19,566 nt of DNA from the NCBI GenBank assembly GCA_016926315.1, contig JAFGOU010000180.1, positions 1-19,566 of the forward strand. Reading direction: 5' to 3'. Numbering within the stretch: position 1 is the stretch's first letter; every line of letters starts with the position of its first letter. A program made the translations under genes and the position numbers. This document shows positions 7,734 to 16,235 of this stretch, in pieces. Under the pieces are notes generated by a model, which saw nothing but the letters and a program-made list of their open reading frames with translations, did not search any database and was not told where the DNA came from. Origin of the DNA: Chitinispirillaceae bacterium (GTDB lineage: Bacteria > Fibrobacterota > Chitinivibrionia > Chitinivibrionales > Chitinispirillaceae).

Positions 7734-9434
7734 ATGAACCGTGCTCACACGCATAGAAAGGCCCCCGTTCTGCTGCTTCTTGTCTGTTCCCTTTGTACCT
7801 CTGTATTCGGCCAACTCCCCGCGTTTCCGACCGCCGAAGGATTCGGCCGGAACGCGCAGGGCGGCCGCGGCGGGGACGTCTATCACGTCACGACCTTAAG
7901 CGACGCAGGCAGCGGCTCTCTGCGTGACGGTATCGGCTCTGCGTCCGGGCCCCGCACCATTGTTTTCGACGTGGGCGGCTGGATCACGCTCGCAAGCGAT
8001 CTCGGTGTCACACACGATTATGTCACCCTGGCGGGCCAGACCGCACCGGGCCAGGGCATCGGAATCCGCGGCATGAAATTCTCCATCGGCGCGAGCAACG
8101 TGATCGCCCGCTTCCTGCGGGTCCGCAAGGGCGATATCACGAGCGCCACTGACCGCGACGACGCCATGACCGTCAGTTCCTCGTCCGACAACGTGATCAT
8201 CGACCATTGCTCCATCATGTTCGGCACCGACGAAACGCTTTCGCTTCCCGGCGACGAAGGGACCGGGCCGTCCAACTTCACGGTGCAATGGTCCATCATC
8301 GCCTGGGGAGTGCAGCGCAACAACCACTCTGCAGGCAGCCTGCTCTGCGCGAGCGGCACCACCATCCATCACACGCTCTGGGCGTTCAACAAGACCCGCA
8401 ACCCGCGCGCCCGTTCCGAAAACGGCGCCGTTCTTGACTGGGTCAACAACGTGATTTACGGCTGGAACGCGCGCGATCCGGTGGGCGAGGAGCAGGGCTG
8501 GTCGCTGAGCTACGACCCGTTCATCATGGCCGGCACGGAAAACGGCTCGCACGCGGCAAATGTCGTTGGCAACTATTTCATTTCCAGCCGCAGCGCCAAT
8601 TACGCGCTCCACAAGGGCACTTCGAATTTCCGCCTCCATTTCCAGAACAACCTGCTCGACGGCAATGCCGACGGACGGCTCAACAGCTCAAAAACCGGCA
8701 TTGACATGATCGAAGGAACTCCTACCATGTCATCCACGAGGCTCACCGCGCCGCAGGTTAAGACCGATGCGCCGCTCGAAGCGTACAACAAGGTCATGTC
8801 GCGCGCAGGCGCAATCAAGCCCAGACGCGACCAGGTCGACAGCCTCTGCGTGTGGCGGGTCCAGAACCAGACCGGCAACCTGATCCAGACCGAGGCGGAC
8901 CTCGCCGCCGCAGGCATCGGCGCGAGCGGGTACGGCGTTCTCGCCAATGCCACCCGCCCTGCGAATTTCGACACCGATCGCGACGGCATGCCCGACGCCT
9001 GGGAAACCTCACACAGTCTCAATCCGTCGAACGCCGCTGACCGCAATGGTATCACCCTGAGCAAGGACGGCTATACCAACCTCGAGGTGTACCTCAACGA
9101 GCTGGCAGGCGATAGCTTGCCCGATGTTTCGACCGACAGGGATCGCGAATTTACGGGAAACGGCGCGTCCGTCAACACGAAATATGCGCTGAACCTGACC
9201 GGCTCCGCAATCGAGCTGACCGCTCCGGTCGCTGCGACGGTAACCGTCGATGCGCTCGACCTTAAGGGCCGGCGCATTGCATCGCTGTTTCAGGGACCGG
9301 TAACAGGAGGAAGAACAGTTCTTGAGACCACCGGCAACGCCTTCGAACTTCCGGCAGGCGTAGGATTGTTAAGCTTACACAGCAGCGACGGCACGGTTCT
9401 GGTGAGGAAGGTCGTGGCGAATGCGGGCTGGTGA
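7734..9434 (+). CDS. Secreted pectate lyase, polysaccharide lyase family 1, with calcium-loop linker and C-terminal tail
   Basis: With ATG 7734 the product is 566 aa and starts with a clean signal peptide (APVLLLLVCSLCTSVFG, cut near residue 26). The frame is open back to GTG 7596, and ATG 7689 is possible with an AGG 8 nt upstream, but the earlier residues look like leader. The PL1 right-handed beta-helix covers about 30-400. It shows FPTAEGFGRNAQGGRGG at the start, IIDHCSIMFGTDE at about 155-167 (calcium-site Asp), and TRNPRAR at about 221-227, the conserved region carrying the catalytic Arg. It cleaves polygalacturonate by calcium-dependent beta-elimination. An EF-hand/thrombospondin-like loop, DTDRDGMPDAWE, lies at 413-424. 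A Por/T9SS-like tail occupies about 484-566 (VDALDLKGRRIASL). It is divergent from the TIGR02147 regulator and the likely target of it. Confidence 0.93.
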   Translation: MNRAHTHRKAPVLLLLVCSLCTSVFGQLPAFPTAEGFGRNAQGGRGGDVYHVTTLSDAGSGSLRDGIGSASGPRTIVFDVGGWITLASDLGVTHDYVTLAGQTAPGQGIGIRGMKFSIGASNVIARFLRVRKGDITSATDRDDAMTVSSSSDNVIIDHCSIMFGTDETLSLPGDEGTGPSNFTVQWSIIAWGVQRNNHSAGSLLCASGTTIHHTLWAFNKTRNPRARSENGAVLDWVNNVIYGWNARDPVGEEQGWSLSYDPFIMAGTENGSHAANVVGNYFISSRSANYALHKGTSNFRLHFQNNLLDGNADGRLNSSKTGIDMIEGTPTMSSTRLTAPQVKTDAPLEAYNKVMSRAGAIKPRRDQVDSLCVWRVQNQTGNLIQTEADLAAAGIGASGYGVLANATRPANFDTDRDGMPDAWETSHSLNPSNAADRNGITLSKDGYTNLEVYLNELAGDSLPDVSTDRDREFTGNGASVNTKYALNLTGSAIELTAPVAATVTVDALDLKGRRIASLFQGPVTGGRTVLETTGNAFELPAGVGLLSLHSSDGTVLVRKVVANAGW

Positions 9435-9519
9435 AGGGAAAAGTACGCGGATTTGTTTTCTCTGGTAATCAATAACTTCCAATTACTTTCAGGAGACCGC
9501 TCCTCACCTTAGCTTTGTT

Positions 9520-9634
9520 TGACCTCTCCCCTCTCCCGAAATGAGAGGGGACTTGTCAATTTGGATTCTCCCCCTTCTCTCTTCGGGAAAAGCTCGTGCT
9601 GAGCCCGGCCGAAGCAGGGGCAGGGGGAAGAGGT
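9520..9634. repeat. Nested inverted-repeat element between convergent genes (possible bidirectional terminator or small dispersed repeat)
   Basis: The 284-bp gap 9435-9718 holds no credible gene. Within it, GACCTCT at 9520-9526 pairs with AGAGGTC at 9628-9634. TCCCCTCTC at 9526-9534 pairs perfectly with GAGAGGGGA at 9542-9550 across a 7-nt loop. A strongly biased pyrimidine then purine composition (CTCCCCCTTCTCTC, GGGGCAGGGGGAAGAGG) fills the rest. The pectate lyase ends at 9434 and the small minus-strand gene ends at 9719, so the element sits at a convergent junction. No U-run follows the hairpin, so it is not a classic intrinsic terminator. The shape recalls interspersed palindromic elements; copies elsewhere in the genome cannot be seen from here. 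Confidence 0.4.
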
Positions 9635-9718
9635 CTAAACGGCTTAACCCTATCGACAATTCCCCGCGCAACGTACTTACAGAAGGAAACAGTTACAGCA
9701 CCGCGATTGCAGCGAACC

Positions 9719-10030
9719 TTAGCCGCGCTCCTCAAGCGTGAGCAGTCCCGGCGAAATCTTCCACCACCCCTCGCTCTCCCCGGTGCTCACGCTCACGGTT
9801 TTCTGGTTCACGCGAATCACGGTTCCAGACTTCTCCTCACCGTAGGGAGTCTTGAACCGCACCCGGTCACCGGGGATGAACTGCCTGAGCTGACTTTTAC
9901 GCTTCAGGTGCGTGAGGTAATTGATCCGGTCTACGATCATCCGGTTCAGATACCGCAGGTCCTCTTCGCCGAGCTTGTTTATCGCCTCGACCGCGCTGGT
10001 TTTATCCAGCAGCTTTATGATTTCGTTCAT
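9719..10030 (-). CDS. Small conserved-looking cytosolic protein with SH3/KOW-like C-terminal half
   Basis: The 103-aa product starts at ATG 10030, preceded by GAGGA at good spacing; an upstream ATG 10072 adds 14 residues without a ribosome site. Residues 1-45 are helical and charged (MNEIIKLLDKTSAVEAINKL, then EEDLRYLNRMIVDRIN). Residues about 50-100 form a small beta-barrel-like segment: FIPGDRVRFKTPYGEEKSG, TVIRVNQKTVSVST, WWKISPGLL. This is the pattern of KOW/Tudor/SH3 modules that bind nucleic acid or protein. There is no signal peptide or membrane segment. It is separated from the TPR gene by 132 bp and may have its own promoter. I cannot name a family or function; a nucleic-acid or ribosome-linked role is only a structural guess. 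Confidence 0.75.
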   Translation of the reverse strand: MNEIIKLLDKTSAVEAINKLGEEDLRYLNRMIVDRINYLTHLKRKSQLRQFIPGDRVRFKTPYGEEKSGTVIRVNQKTVSVSTGESEGWWKISPGLLTLEERG

Positions 10031-10162
10031 TGCATCCTCGTGGTTTAGCGAAGTGAATATAAAAATAAGCAATGCAGGAAAACTGCGGAACTAGAAAGGA
10101 AAAAAGAATGCTGTATCGGAAGAACTATTGCCAAAGCGAGTGGCGTGTCGGGCGAACAAAGG

Positions 10163-11977
10163 TCAATGATATTCCGCAGCTTCGGTGTGGTTCTTCATCA
10201 AGCCCTCGCACGCCCGCTGCAATCCTGATGCGCACGCCTTTTCCAGATCGCTTTGTTCGCGATCGCGGTCGCCGATTTTTCCAAAGACGATACTCCGGTT
10301 GTAATAGGCGCGTGAACAGGTCGAATCAAGGACGATCGCCTGCGTGTAATCCGCAATGGCCCGTTCGAAATCGTTATTCACACTATACGCCAATCCACGG
10401 TTATAATATGCTTCCGCGTGCCTTGGGTTGATCCGGATATCCTGGTGGAAATCGGAAAGAGCCCGGTCATACTCGCCTCGATACAGATAAACGCCCCCGC
10501 GGTTACGGTAGGCGCTCGCATAATTCGGATCAAGCGAAATCGCGCGGGTGAAATCGGCGAGCGCACGCTCAAAGTCACCGAACCGGATGAACACCTCACC
10601 GCGGTTTCCATAGGAAAAGGCATATAAAGAGTCGAATGCGATCGCCCGATCGAGATCCGCGAGCGCGCTATCGAGATTGCCCGCCGATTTCCATGCAATG
10701 CCGCGATTGCAATACGCAACCGCGCCGGGGCATTTGCCGATGGTATCGTTCCATAAAGTAAAACTATCGCGCCAGACCAGGCATCGCAGGGATGTTATCA
10801 CGGCGCAACAAAGCAGCGTTGTCGCAATACCGGCGGTCAGTGTTCGCCGGGTGAATTTTCCTCGCCGGCGATAGATCGCTGCCGCACTCTCGGCGAAAAA
10901 ATAAAAAAGCCCGATGTGCGGAATATATGTATACCGATCGGCGAGATTGGTCCATCCGCCGGACGATACTATTTGCATCGCCGGAGCCAGGGTGACGAGA
11001 AAAAATGCCGCGCCGAAGATTTTCTTCTTGTTATCGATCCGGCAGCGAACGATGAGGACAATGACGGCAAGCAGGATAATCGTTGCCGTCACTGCGGCTG
11101 CAGCGGGCATGCCGCCGCCATCATACAGCGCGCAGAGACGCACGGGCACGACCGTTTTAAAAATGTAAAACAGGACCGTGAGCAGCGGCGAAACGAGGCG
11201 TTCGACAAGAGTGCAGCTGTGGTGATATCCCGTGCCCCGGGCGCCGATCAATGCGATAATCCCGCCTGCTGCGGCCAAGAGAAAAAATGGCGTCTTTTCC
11301 ATGAGCTCTCTACGACCGATCCTGCGGCCGGCAGCATAATCCACGAGGAGCAGTACGAACGGCAGGCTCACCGCCATGCTTTTTGACAGAAGCGAAGCCG
11401 CGAACGCCAGAAGGCTTCCCCCATACCAACCGCCCCGGCCGACGCGGCAATACCGGGCGTACATAAGCAGCGACGAAAAATAAAAGCATGCGGAAAGCAG
11501 GCCTTTCCGCTCAGCGATCCAGGCGACCGACTCGACGCGAAGCGGATGCAGCGCGAACAGCAGGGCGGTGAGAAGGCCGATCCGCAGATTGCCGGAAAGC
11601 GTTTTTATGAAGGCGAACACCAACACCGCGTTCAGTATATGCAGCAGCAGATTGGTCGCATGATACGGCAGAGGATGTGCGCCGAATAGCGAATACTCGG
11701 CCATGAAGGAGAGCATGGTGAGCGGCGCGTAATGGTTGAGATAAAAGGAGGAGAAAACCCTGATTGTTTGCCGGAATGAGGTACCGTGAATATCCGCATT
11801 GGCAAACACCAGCCGGTCATCATCCCAATTGGTGAAACCGTTCAGCAGGGAGGGCGAAAAGGCGAACAAGGTCAATCCGACGATCAGCGAGGCGCCTACC
11901 GCGAAGCCCCTTTTGCCTCCCCAGGATTCAGGGTGAAAAGCCCGGAAAATACTAATAGCTGACATTGAGCCGGACAT
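10163..11977 (-). CDS. TMTC-like polytopic membrane protein (GT-C-type) with C-terminal TPR repeats
   Basis: The product is about 604 aa from ATG 11977. The frame is open to 12019, but that start overlaps the previous gene by 68 bp. ATG 11965 is another option. Residues about 25-410 contain many transmembrane helices. NGFTNWDDDRL in the first periplasmic loop (about 46-56) holds the acidic pair typical of GT-C glycosyltransferases. LLFALHPLRVESVAWIAERKG at about 140-158 is a hallmark of the TMTC/DUF1736 group. Residues about 420-590 are five TPR units (for example YNRGLAYSVNNDFERAIADY). TMTC proteins are O-mannosyltransferases in animals; bacterial homologues are mostly uncharacterised, so transfer of sugar from a lipid-linked donor to envelope proteins is inference. 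The TPRs could bind the acceptor. It overlaps the beta-barrel gene stop by 26 bp, suggesting coupling. Confidence 0.85.
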   Translation of the reverse strand: MSGSMSAISIFRAFHPESWGGKRGFAVGASLIVGLTLFAFSPSLLNGFTNWDDDRLVFANADIHGTSFRQTIRVFSSFYLNHYAPLTMLSFMAEYSLFGAHPLPYHATNLLLHILNAVLVFAFIKTLSGNLRIGLLTALLFALHPLRVESVAWIAERKGLLSACFYFSSLLMYARYCRVGRGGWYGGSLLAFAASLLSKSMAVSLPFVLLLVDYAAGRRIGRRELMEKTPFFLLAAAGGIIALIGARGTGYHHSCTLVERLVSPLLTVLFYIFKTVVPVRLCALYDGGGMPAAAAVTATIILLAVIVLIVRCRIDNKKKIFGAAFFLVTLAPAMQIVSSGGWTNLADRYTYIPHIGLFYFFAESAAAIYRRRGKFTRRTLTAGIATTLLCCAVITSLRCLVWRDSFTLWNDTIGKCPGAVAYCNRGIAWKSAGNLDSALADLDRAIAFDSLYAFSYGNRGEVFIRFGDFERALADFTRAISLDPNYASAYRNRGGVYLYRGEYDRALSDFHQDIRINPRHAEAYYNRGLAYSVNNDFERAIADYTQAIVLDSTCSRAYYNRSIVFGKIGDRDREQSDLEKACASGLQRACEGLMKNHTEAAEYH

Positions 11978-13352
11978 TCCACCACCAGTCGCCTTTTCTC
12001 TCGAGTACATCCTCGACATACTGGTAAGCGGGATCGTTATTGATCGGCCGCATGTGATCGCGGGCGAATTGCGCGATAACCGCGAACCGTTCCAGAAAGG
12101 TCTTCTTGGCGTAGATGGTCCAGTACCATGGGTAGACCTTTCCGCTTCCGGTACTCGGAAAGAGGCTCGGCGCCGGCACGGGTTGGGTCGTTACGCCGAG
12201 CATGTTAAAGGTGCTGTTCGGATACTTATTGGGTACATACTCGTACTCAAGGGACAAGACATCGAAATCCAGGCGATCGAGGACCGGAACATCAAGCCCG
12301 AACGCGCCAAGCAGCCTTCCGATCGGCTTTAAGACCGACGGGGCGTTCACCCCGACCATATATACCGTCCTGTCGTCCCGGCTTTCATAGTAGTTACGGG
12401 CCCTCCCGGCGAGCGAGGTATCGTAATTCTTATAATTGTCCCATCCCGACACGCATACCTCTCCGTAAAGGCGCAAATCCTTTTCATTGAAAAGATCGAC
12501 GGAGGTAAGCCTGGCGATGAGCGGTTTGGGGTCGATCGCGATTTTTGCCATGGGTTTGACGCCTTTGAAGGTGTAGTAGGCGGTATCGCCGTTGACGTCG
12601 GTGTATCTCGTCGCGTCGTTGCCGGTCGGGGTCGTCAATTTTTCATCGACCGGAAAAAGGTTCGCGAAACTGATGCCCGCGCCCATGTCGAAAGTTTTAA
12701 GCAGCGTATACCGGGCAATGCAGGAAAGCGAGAAATTTGCCAGCGGCGGAACAAGCGTTGCGCTCGTCAATAGCACGTCGAATTGCGCGTCGTTCATGAA
12801 TGTAAAACTCGACCTTATTCCGAGCAGCCGGGAATACGGCCGGTTGAAATGGTTCAACACATAGAGCGGATAGGTGCCGGTCCTGAAAAGATATTCACCC
12901 AGGTTTTTAACGTCAGGATTGGTCTTGTACGGGAAATAGCCGAACCCGAACTGAAACCGGAACAGGGCAGGATCTCCAATCGTATAGGTCCCTTCTGCGC
13001 GATCAGGGTAAAAAGAAAACTTGGGCAGTTTCGCCTCCCATGAGGCGTACAGCCAGTAGGGAAACGAATAGCTCATCTGGCATTCGATCGCCAGGTTGAG
13101 GCGCACGCGGTCCGTTACCTCGACATTATTTACATACTGGAACAGCATGCGCTCGCACCATCCCCGGTTTATTTCTCCCACGCCGCCGGCCTTAGAATCG
13201 TTGTAGCCGTGAACGATCTGGCCCACTTCGAGCCCTAAAAAACCGGAATGGTGCATCAGGAGCTTATCCGACTCGATTACCGAAGCATCCCCGAACGCGG
13301 GTAATAAAATCGTCGCGGCAAGTATGAAGAGCAAGGAACGAAATGATGGCAT
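11952..13352 (-). CDS. Outer-membrane beta-barrel protein of unknown function
   Basis: The 466-aa form starts at ATG 13352, preceded by GGAAAGG. Starting at 13457 would add 35 non-signal residues and overlap the upstream gene, so it is rejected. A signal peptide covers residues 1-23 (SLLFILAATILLPAFGDAS). The rest alternates short amphipathic strands rich in Tyr, Phe and Trp (FRFQFGFGYFPYKT, WYWTIYAKKTF) with polar loops. It ends in VRLNVSY, a terminal aromatic as expected for Bam-inserted barrels. No SusC or TonB-box features, plug domain or OmpA domain are visible. It follows the TIGR03067-like gene by 19 bp and overlaps the TMTC-like gene. Passive uptake of released oligosaccharides is a possible role but is inferred only from the neighbourhood; no family name could be assigned. 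Confidence 0.8.
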   Translation of the reverse strand: MPSFRSLLFILAATILLPAFGDASVIESDKLLMHHSGFLGLEVGQIVHGYNDSKAGGVGEINRGWCERMLFQYVNNVEVTDRVRLNLAIECQMSYSFPYWLYASWEAKLPKFSFYPDRAEGTYTIGDPALFRFQFGFGYFPYKTNPDVKNLGEYLFRTGTYPLYVLNHFNRPYSRLLGIRSSFTFMNDAQFDVLLTSATLVPPLANFSLSCIARYTLLKTFDMGAGISFANLFPVDEKLTTPTGNDATRYTDVNGDTAYYTFKGVKPMAKIAIDPKPLIARLTSVDLFNEKDLRLYGEVCVSGWDNYKNYDTSLAGRARNYYESRDDRTVYMVGVNAPSVLKPIGRLLGAFGLDVPVLDRLDFDVLSLEYEYVPNKYPNSTFNMLGVTTQPVPAPSLFPSTGSGKVYPWYWTIYAKKTFLERFAVIAQFARDHMRPINNDPAYQYVEDVLERKGDWWWNVRLNVSY

Positions 13353-13371
13353 ACCTTTCCTTTCAAAAATT

Positions 13372-13809
13372 TTAATCGTTATCGATGAGCGAAATGACCG
13401 GCGCGGCATCCATGGATGCCGGCCGGTAACTGCCGGGCGCGTTGGCGGTGATTTCAAGAATATTTCCCGAAAGCTGATAGAGCGCCGGGATCGTTTTCCC
13501 TTTCTCGGCCCGATCGGCGGCCTCCATGACCGTAATCGTGATCCATCGCGGCGAGACCGTGGTATCGAGGGTAAACGAACCGCGATATCGCATCAGGCCG
13601 TCGCCGTCGATGACGATGGAATCGAGCTTCATAGTGTAAGTCCAAAAGGTGGGATCGAGCCCGTCCTTGTTCATTCCCGACCATGAGCCCTCCAGTTCCG
13701 TGGGAACGGGATTAACGGGTGCGACAGGATTCTGTTTTTGGCATACCGACAGGAGACCCATAGTGCCGGCTGTCAGGGATATTATTGCCGCGCGACGAAA
13801 CGATACCAT
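13372..13809 (-). CDS. Small secreted or lipid-anchored protein with a TIGR03067-like (lipocalin-type) domain
   Basis: The 145-aa product has a signal at residues 1-22 followed by Cys23 (GLLSVC) and a Pro/Asn linker (QNPVAPVNPVPTE), typical of lipoproteins although Val at -1 is off-consensus. Residues about 38-135 follow the TIGR03067 pattern: ELEGSWSG, then FTLDTTVSPRWITITV, KGKTIPALYQLSGNILEIT and a late APGSYRPASMD. These domains are presumed lipocalin-like barrels and are of unknown ligand. AAGGA lies 7 nt before ATG 13809. The gene is 52 bp after GH3 and 19 bp before the outer-membrane barrel, so it may be an accessory of that barrel. Confidence 0.8.
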   Translation of the reverse strand: MVSFRRAAIISLTAGTMGLLSVCQKQNPVAPVNPVPTELEGSWSGMNKDGLDPTFWTYTMKLDSIVIDGDGLMRYRGSFTLDTTVSPRWITITVMEAADRAEKGKTIPALYQLSGNILEITANAPGSYRPASMDAAPVISLIDND

Positions 13810-13861
13810 TGCGATTCCTTTCTTATCTGAGATTTATTCGCCGGATCTGAGCAAGCCTCCG

Positions 13862-16222
13862 TCACCACGGCGATTCCAGCGTCAGCGTTCCCGTGAGCGG
13901 CAATACCTTCGAGGAAGGACCGACCTTTATGGTGTAAGCGTCGGGCTGGGCGACGAATGCATTCACCGCCGGGTCCCAGTAGGCGAATTCCCGCTCGCGA
14001 AGCACAAAGGAAACCGCCTTTTTTTCTCCCGGTTCGAGCGTAATGCGCGCGAATCCGCGCAATTCCTTGATTGGCCGTGACAGTTTGGGCGCGCTTTCGC
14101 TAATATAAAGCTGCGCCACTTCCTCGCCGGCCAGGCTTCCGGTATTCCGAATGTCCACAGTAACCGTAATATCTTCGCCCACGAACCCGGGATTTGGGCC
14201 GATCCTGAGATTACTGTACTCGAAGGTGGTATAGCTGAGGCCATGGCCAAAGCAGTACAGAGGCGTGAGATTCATGCGGTCATAATAGCGATATCCCCTC
14301 CCGGTGTCAGGGCCTTCGTACTGGACGATGTTGCCGGCCGAGGTAAACGGGGGCAATTGCCCGACCGACGCCGGCCAGGTGGATGAAAGCCTTCCCGAGG
14401 GATTGACGTCGCCATACAAAATATCGGCGAGGGCGTTTCCCTGCTCCTCGCCGGGATACCATGCCACCACGATGGCAGGCGCGTTGGCCCAGGATTCCTG
14501 CACCGCGGCACTGCCGCCGGTCAGCACGACTACGCATTTTTTATTCGCGGCCAAAACGGCGTTCACCAGGCTGAGTTGCCCGGCCGGAGGCTCCAGCGTC
14601 GCGGTTGTTCTTTCGCTGCCCTCTCCTTCGCCGGACACGCCGAGGCAAACGATTACGATGTCGGCAGTTCTCCACTGGGCGGAATCAACCACTTTTGCCG
14701 CCGAGACCTTGTTGATAACCCCCTGCAGCGGCGAAACGTCGTAGTACGGACAATTCCTGCCACTGCCGCTGCCGTTGAAACGCGAAATGCCGGCATACGG
14801 TCCGATGAGGGAAACCGTTTTGCTTTTGTCTAATGGCAATGCCGGAACCGTTTCGCTTCCGAATTTTTCGTTTTTGACCACCACGATCGATTTTCGGGCT
14901 ATTTCAAGCGCAAGCTGCTTATGGGCTTCACTTTTGAGATCGCTCCCATATTTGACTACCGCGGCTTCCCCCAGCTTGCCGATAACCCCGGCCCACACTT
15001 TGGCCCTGAGAATCCGTTTCACCATGTCCTCAAAACGCGCGCGTGAGACCTGTCCGAGCGTGACGGAATTCAAAAGCCCGGTGGCGAAGAAACTCGACCC
15101 CGGCATTTCGATATCCTGCCCGGCGTTCGCAGCGTCAGCGGTTGACTTGACGGAATTCCAGTCGGAACAGACGAAACCCCTGAAACCCCAGCCGTCCTTG
15201 AGAATATCGGTCAGAACATGCTTGTTGTCGCAGGCGTAGAGCCCGTTGATCTTGTTGTACGAGCTCATGACCGACCACGCCTTGCCCTCCTTTACGGCGT
15301 ATTCAAACGGCATGCAGTAAATCTCGCGCAGGGTCCGTTCGGAAATCTCCGAGCTGTAGAGGCTCCGCAGCGCCTCCATGTCGTTAGCGATAAAGTGCTT
15401 CGGCATGACCACGCACCCGAGGCTCTGCACGCCCTGACAATACGCCACGCTGATGCGCGCGCTTAAATAGGGGTCTTCGCTGAACGTCTCCCAGTTCCTG
15501 CCGCCGCGCGGGTCCCGCACCAGGTTCTGCATCGGGCCTTCGAGTATGTATTTGCCCTTTGCGTAGAATTCCTTGGCAAGCGCACCCCCGAGCTGTTTGA
15601 TGATGCCGGTGTCGAACGTGCATCCCATCGCCGCGCCTGTGGGAAACGCCGAGGCGGTGCCGGTCGCGCCGTGGCAGACGCCGGACGGCCCGTTTGACAT
15701 GTAATATCCGGGAATTCCGAGGCGCGCGAGGTCAGCGGAAGAACGCGTGCCGGTCCCATGAAGCTGATCGATCCGTTCCTGGTCGGTCATGAGCCGGTAC
15801 AGGCTGTCGGTGATTTTCTCGATCCGGCTGGTATCGCCGGTGAGGGTAATTCGCGCGGTATATTGAAGCGCCGGTTTTCCGGTGATCCTGCATTTAAACG
15901 CGACGACGTTGCGACCGTTTATGCCGTTCACCGCGCTCCGAATTCCCGCGTCTCCCGTGATTTCGTAAGGGGTTACCGGCGCTCCGCCGGCGGCGGGAAT
16001 AAAATCCAGCGCGACGGTAAGCGAATCCTGCGATCCGATACGTAAATCGTAATACACCTGTCCCGAATATTCATAAACCGTATCGGACCCCTGCTGGGCG
16101 GTGATACTGCCGAGCCTGATGATTTTTACCGGAACCAGAACCGTATCAACGATAGTCGGTGTCGCGGGTACTGTTTGAAACAATAACAGTGCTGCCGATA
16201 CATAGAAAAAAAGCAAGCGCAT
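13862..16222 (-). CDS. Secreted glycoside hydrolase family 3 beta-glycosidase with N-terminal beta-sandwich extension
   Basis: ATG 16222 (AAAGGAA upstream) gives 786 aa beginning with the signal MRLLFFYVSAALLLFQ; the open frame back to 16309 adds 29 residues lacking signal character. Residues about 24-130 are an extra beta-sandwich (GQVYYDLRIGSQDSLTVALD, EITGDAGI, NGRNVVAFKC). GH3 N-terminal barrel: GPSGVCHG, DPRGGRNWETFSEDP, PKHFIAND with Lys275-His276, and nucleophile Asp354 in FVCSDWN. The alpha/beta sandwich follows (SIVVVKNEK, VCLGVSGEGEGSER, WYPGEEQGNALADILYG), then the fibronectin-III-like domain (FGHGLSYTTFEYSNL to the end). There is no Por/T9SS-like tail. GH3 enzymes release terminal beta-linked glucose, xylose or similar sugars with retention; the substrate here is open. 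It starts 13 bp after the tail-only gene. Confidence 0.93.
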   Translation of the reverse strand: MRLLFFYVSAALLLFQTVPATPTIVDTVLVPVKIIRLGSITAQQGSDTVYEYSGQVYYDLRIGSQDSLTVALDFIPAAGGAPVTPYEITGDAGIRSAVNGINGRNVVAFKCRITGKPALQYTARITLTGDTSRIEKITDSLYRLMTDQERIDQLHGTGTRSSADLARLGIPGYYMSNGPSGVCHGATGTASAFPTGAAMGCTFDTGIIKQLGGALAKEFYAKGKYILEGPMQNLVRDPRGGRNWETFSEDPYLSARISVAYCQGVQSLGCVVMPKHFIANDMEALRSLYSSEISERTLREIYCMPFEYAVKEGKAWSVMSSYNKINGLYACDNKHVLTDILKDGWGFRGFVCSDWNSVKSTADAANAGQDIEMPGSSFFATGLLNSVTLGQVSRARFEDMVKRILRAKVWAGVIGKLGEAAVVKYGSDLKSEAHKQLALEIARKSIVVVKNEKFGSETVPALPLDKSKTVSLIGPYAGISRFNGSGSGRNCPYYDVSPLQGVINKVSAAKVVDSAQWRTADIVIVCLGVSGEGEGSERTTATLEPPAGQLSLVNAVLAANKKCVVVLTGGSAAVQESWANAPAIVVAWYPGEEQGNALADILYGDVNPSGRLSSTWPASVGQLPPFTSAGNIVQYEGPDTGRGYRYYDRMNLTPLYCFGHGLSYTTFEYSNLRIGPNPGFVGEDITVTVDIRNTGSLAGEEVAQLYISESAPKLSRPIKELRGFARITLEPGEKKAVSFVLREREFAYWDPAVNAFVAQPDAYTIKVGPSSKVLPLTGTLTLESPW

Positions 16223-16235
16223 GATCGACGTTCCT

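Noticed and set aside
9491..9502. GGAG-accg-CTCC mini-hairpin after the pectate lyase as a terminator
   Set aside because: The stem is only 4 bp and is not followed by a T-run.
10031..10162. Possible small RNA or promoter in the 132-bp gap upstream of the small KOW-like gene
   Set aside because: No stable hairpin with a U-run and no convincing -35/-10 pair could be seen.
10378..10720. Repetitive DNA in the TPR-coding region considered as a repeat array
   Set aside because: The periodicity is at the protein level (34-residue TPR units) and the DNA copies are strongly diverged; there is no CRISPR-like spacing or identity.
13353..13457. N-terminal extension of the outer-membrane barrel protein
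   Set aside because: It overlaps the TIGR03067-like gene and precedes a clean signal peptide at ATG 13352, which has its own GGAAAGG.
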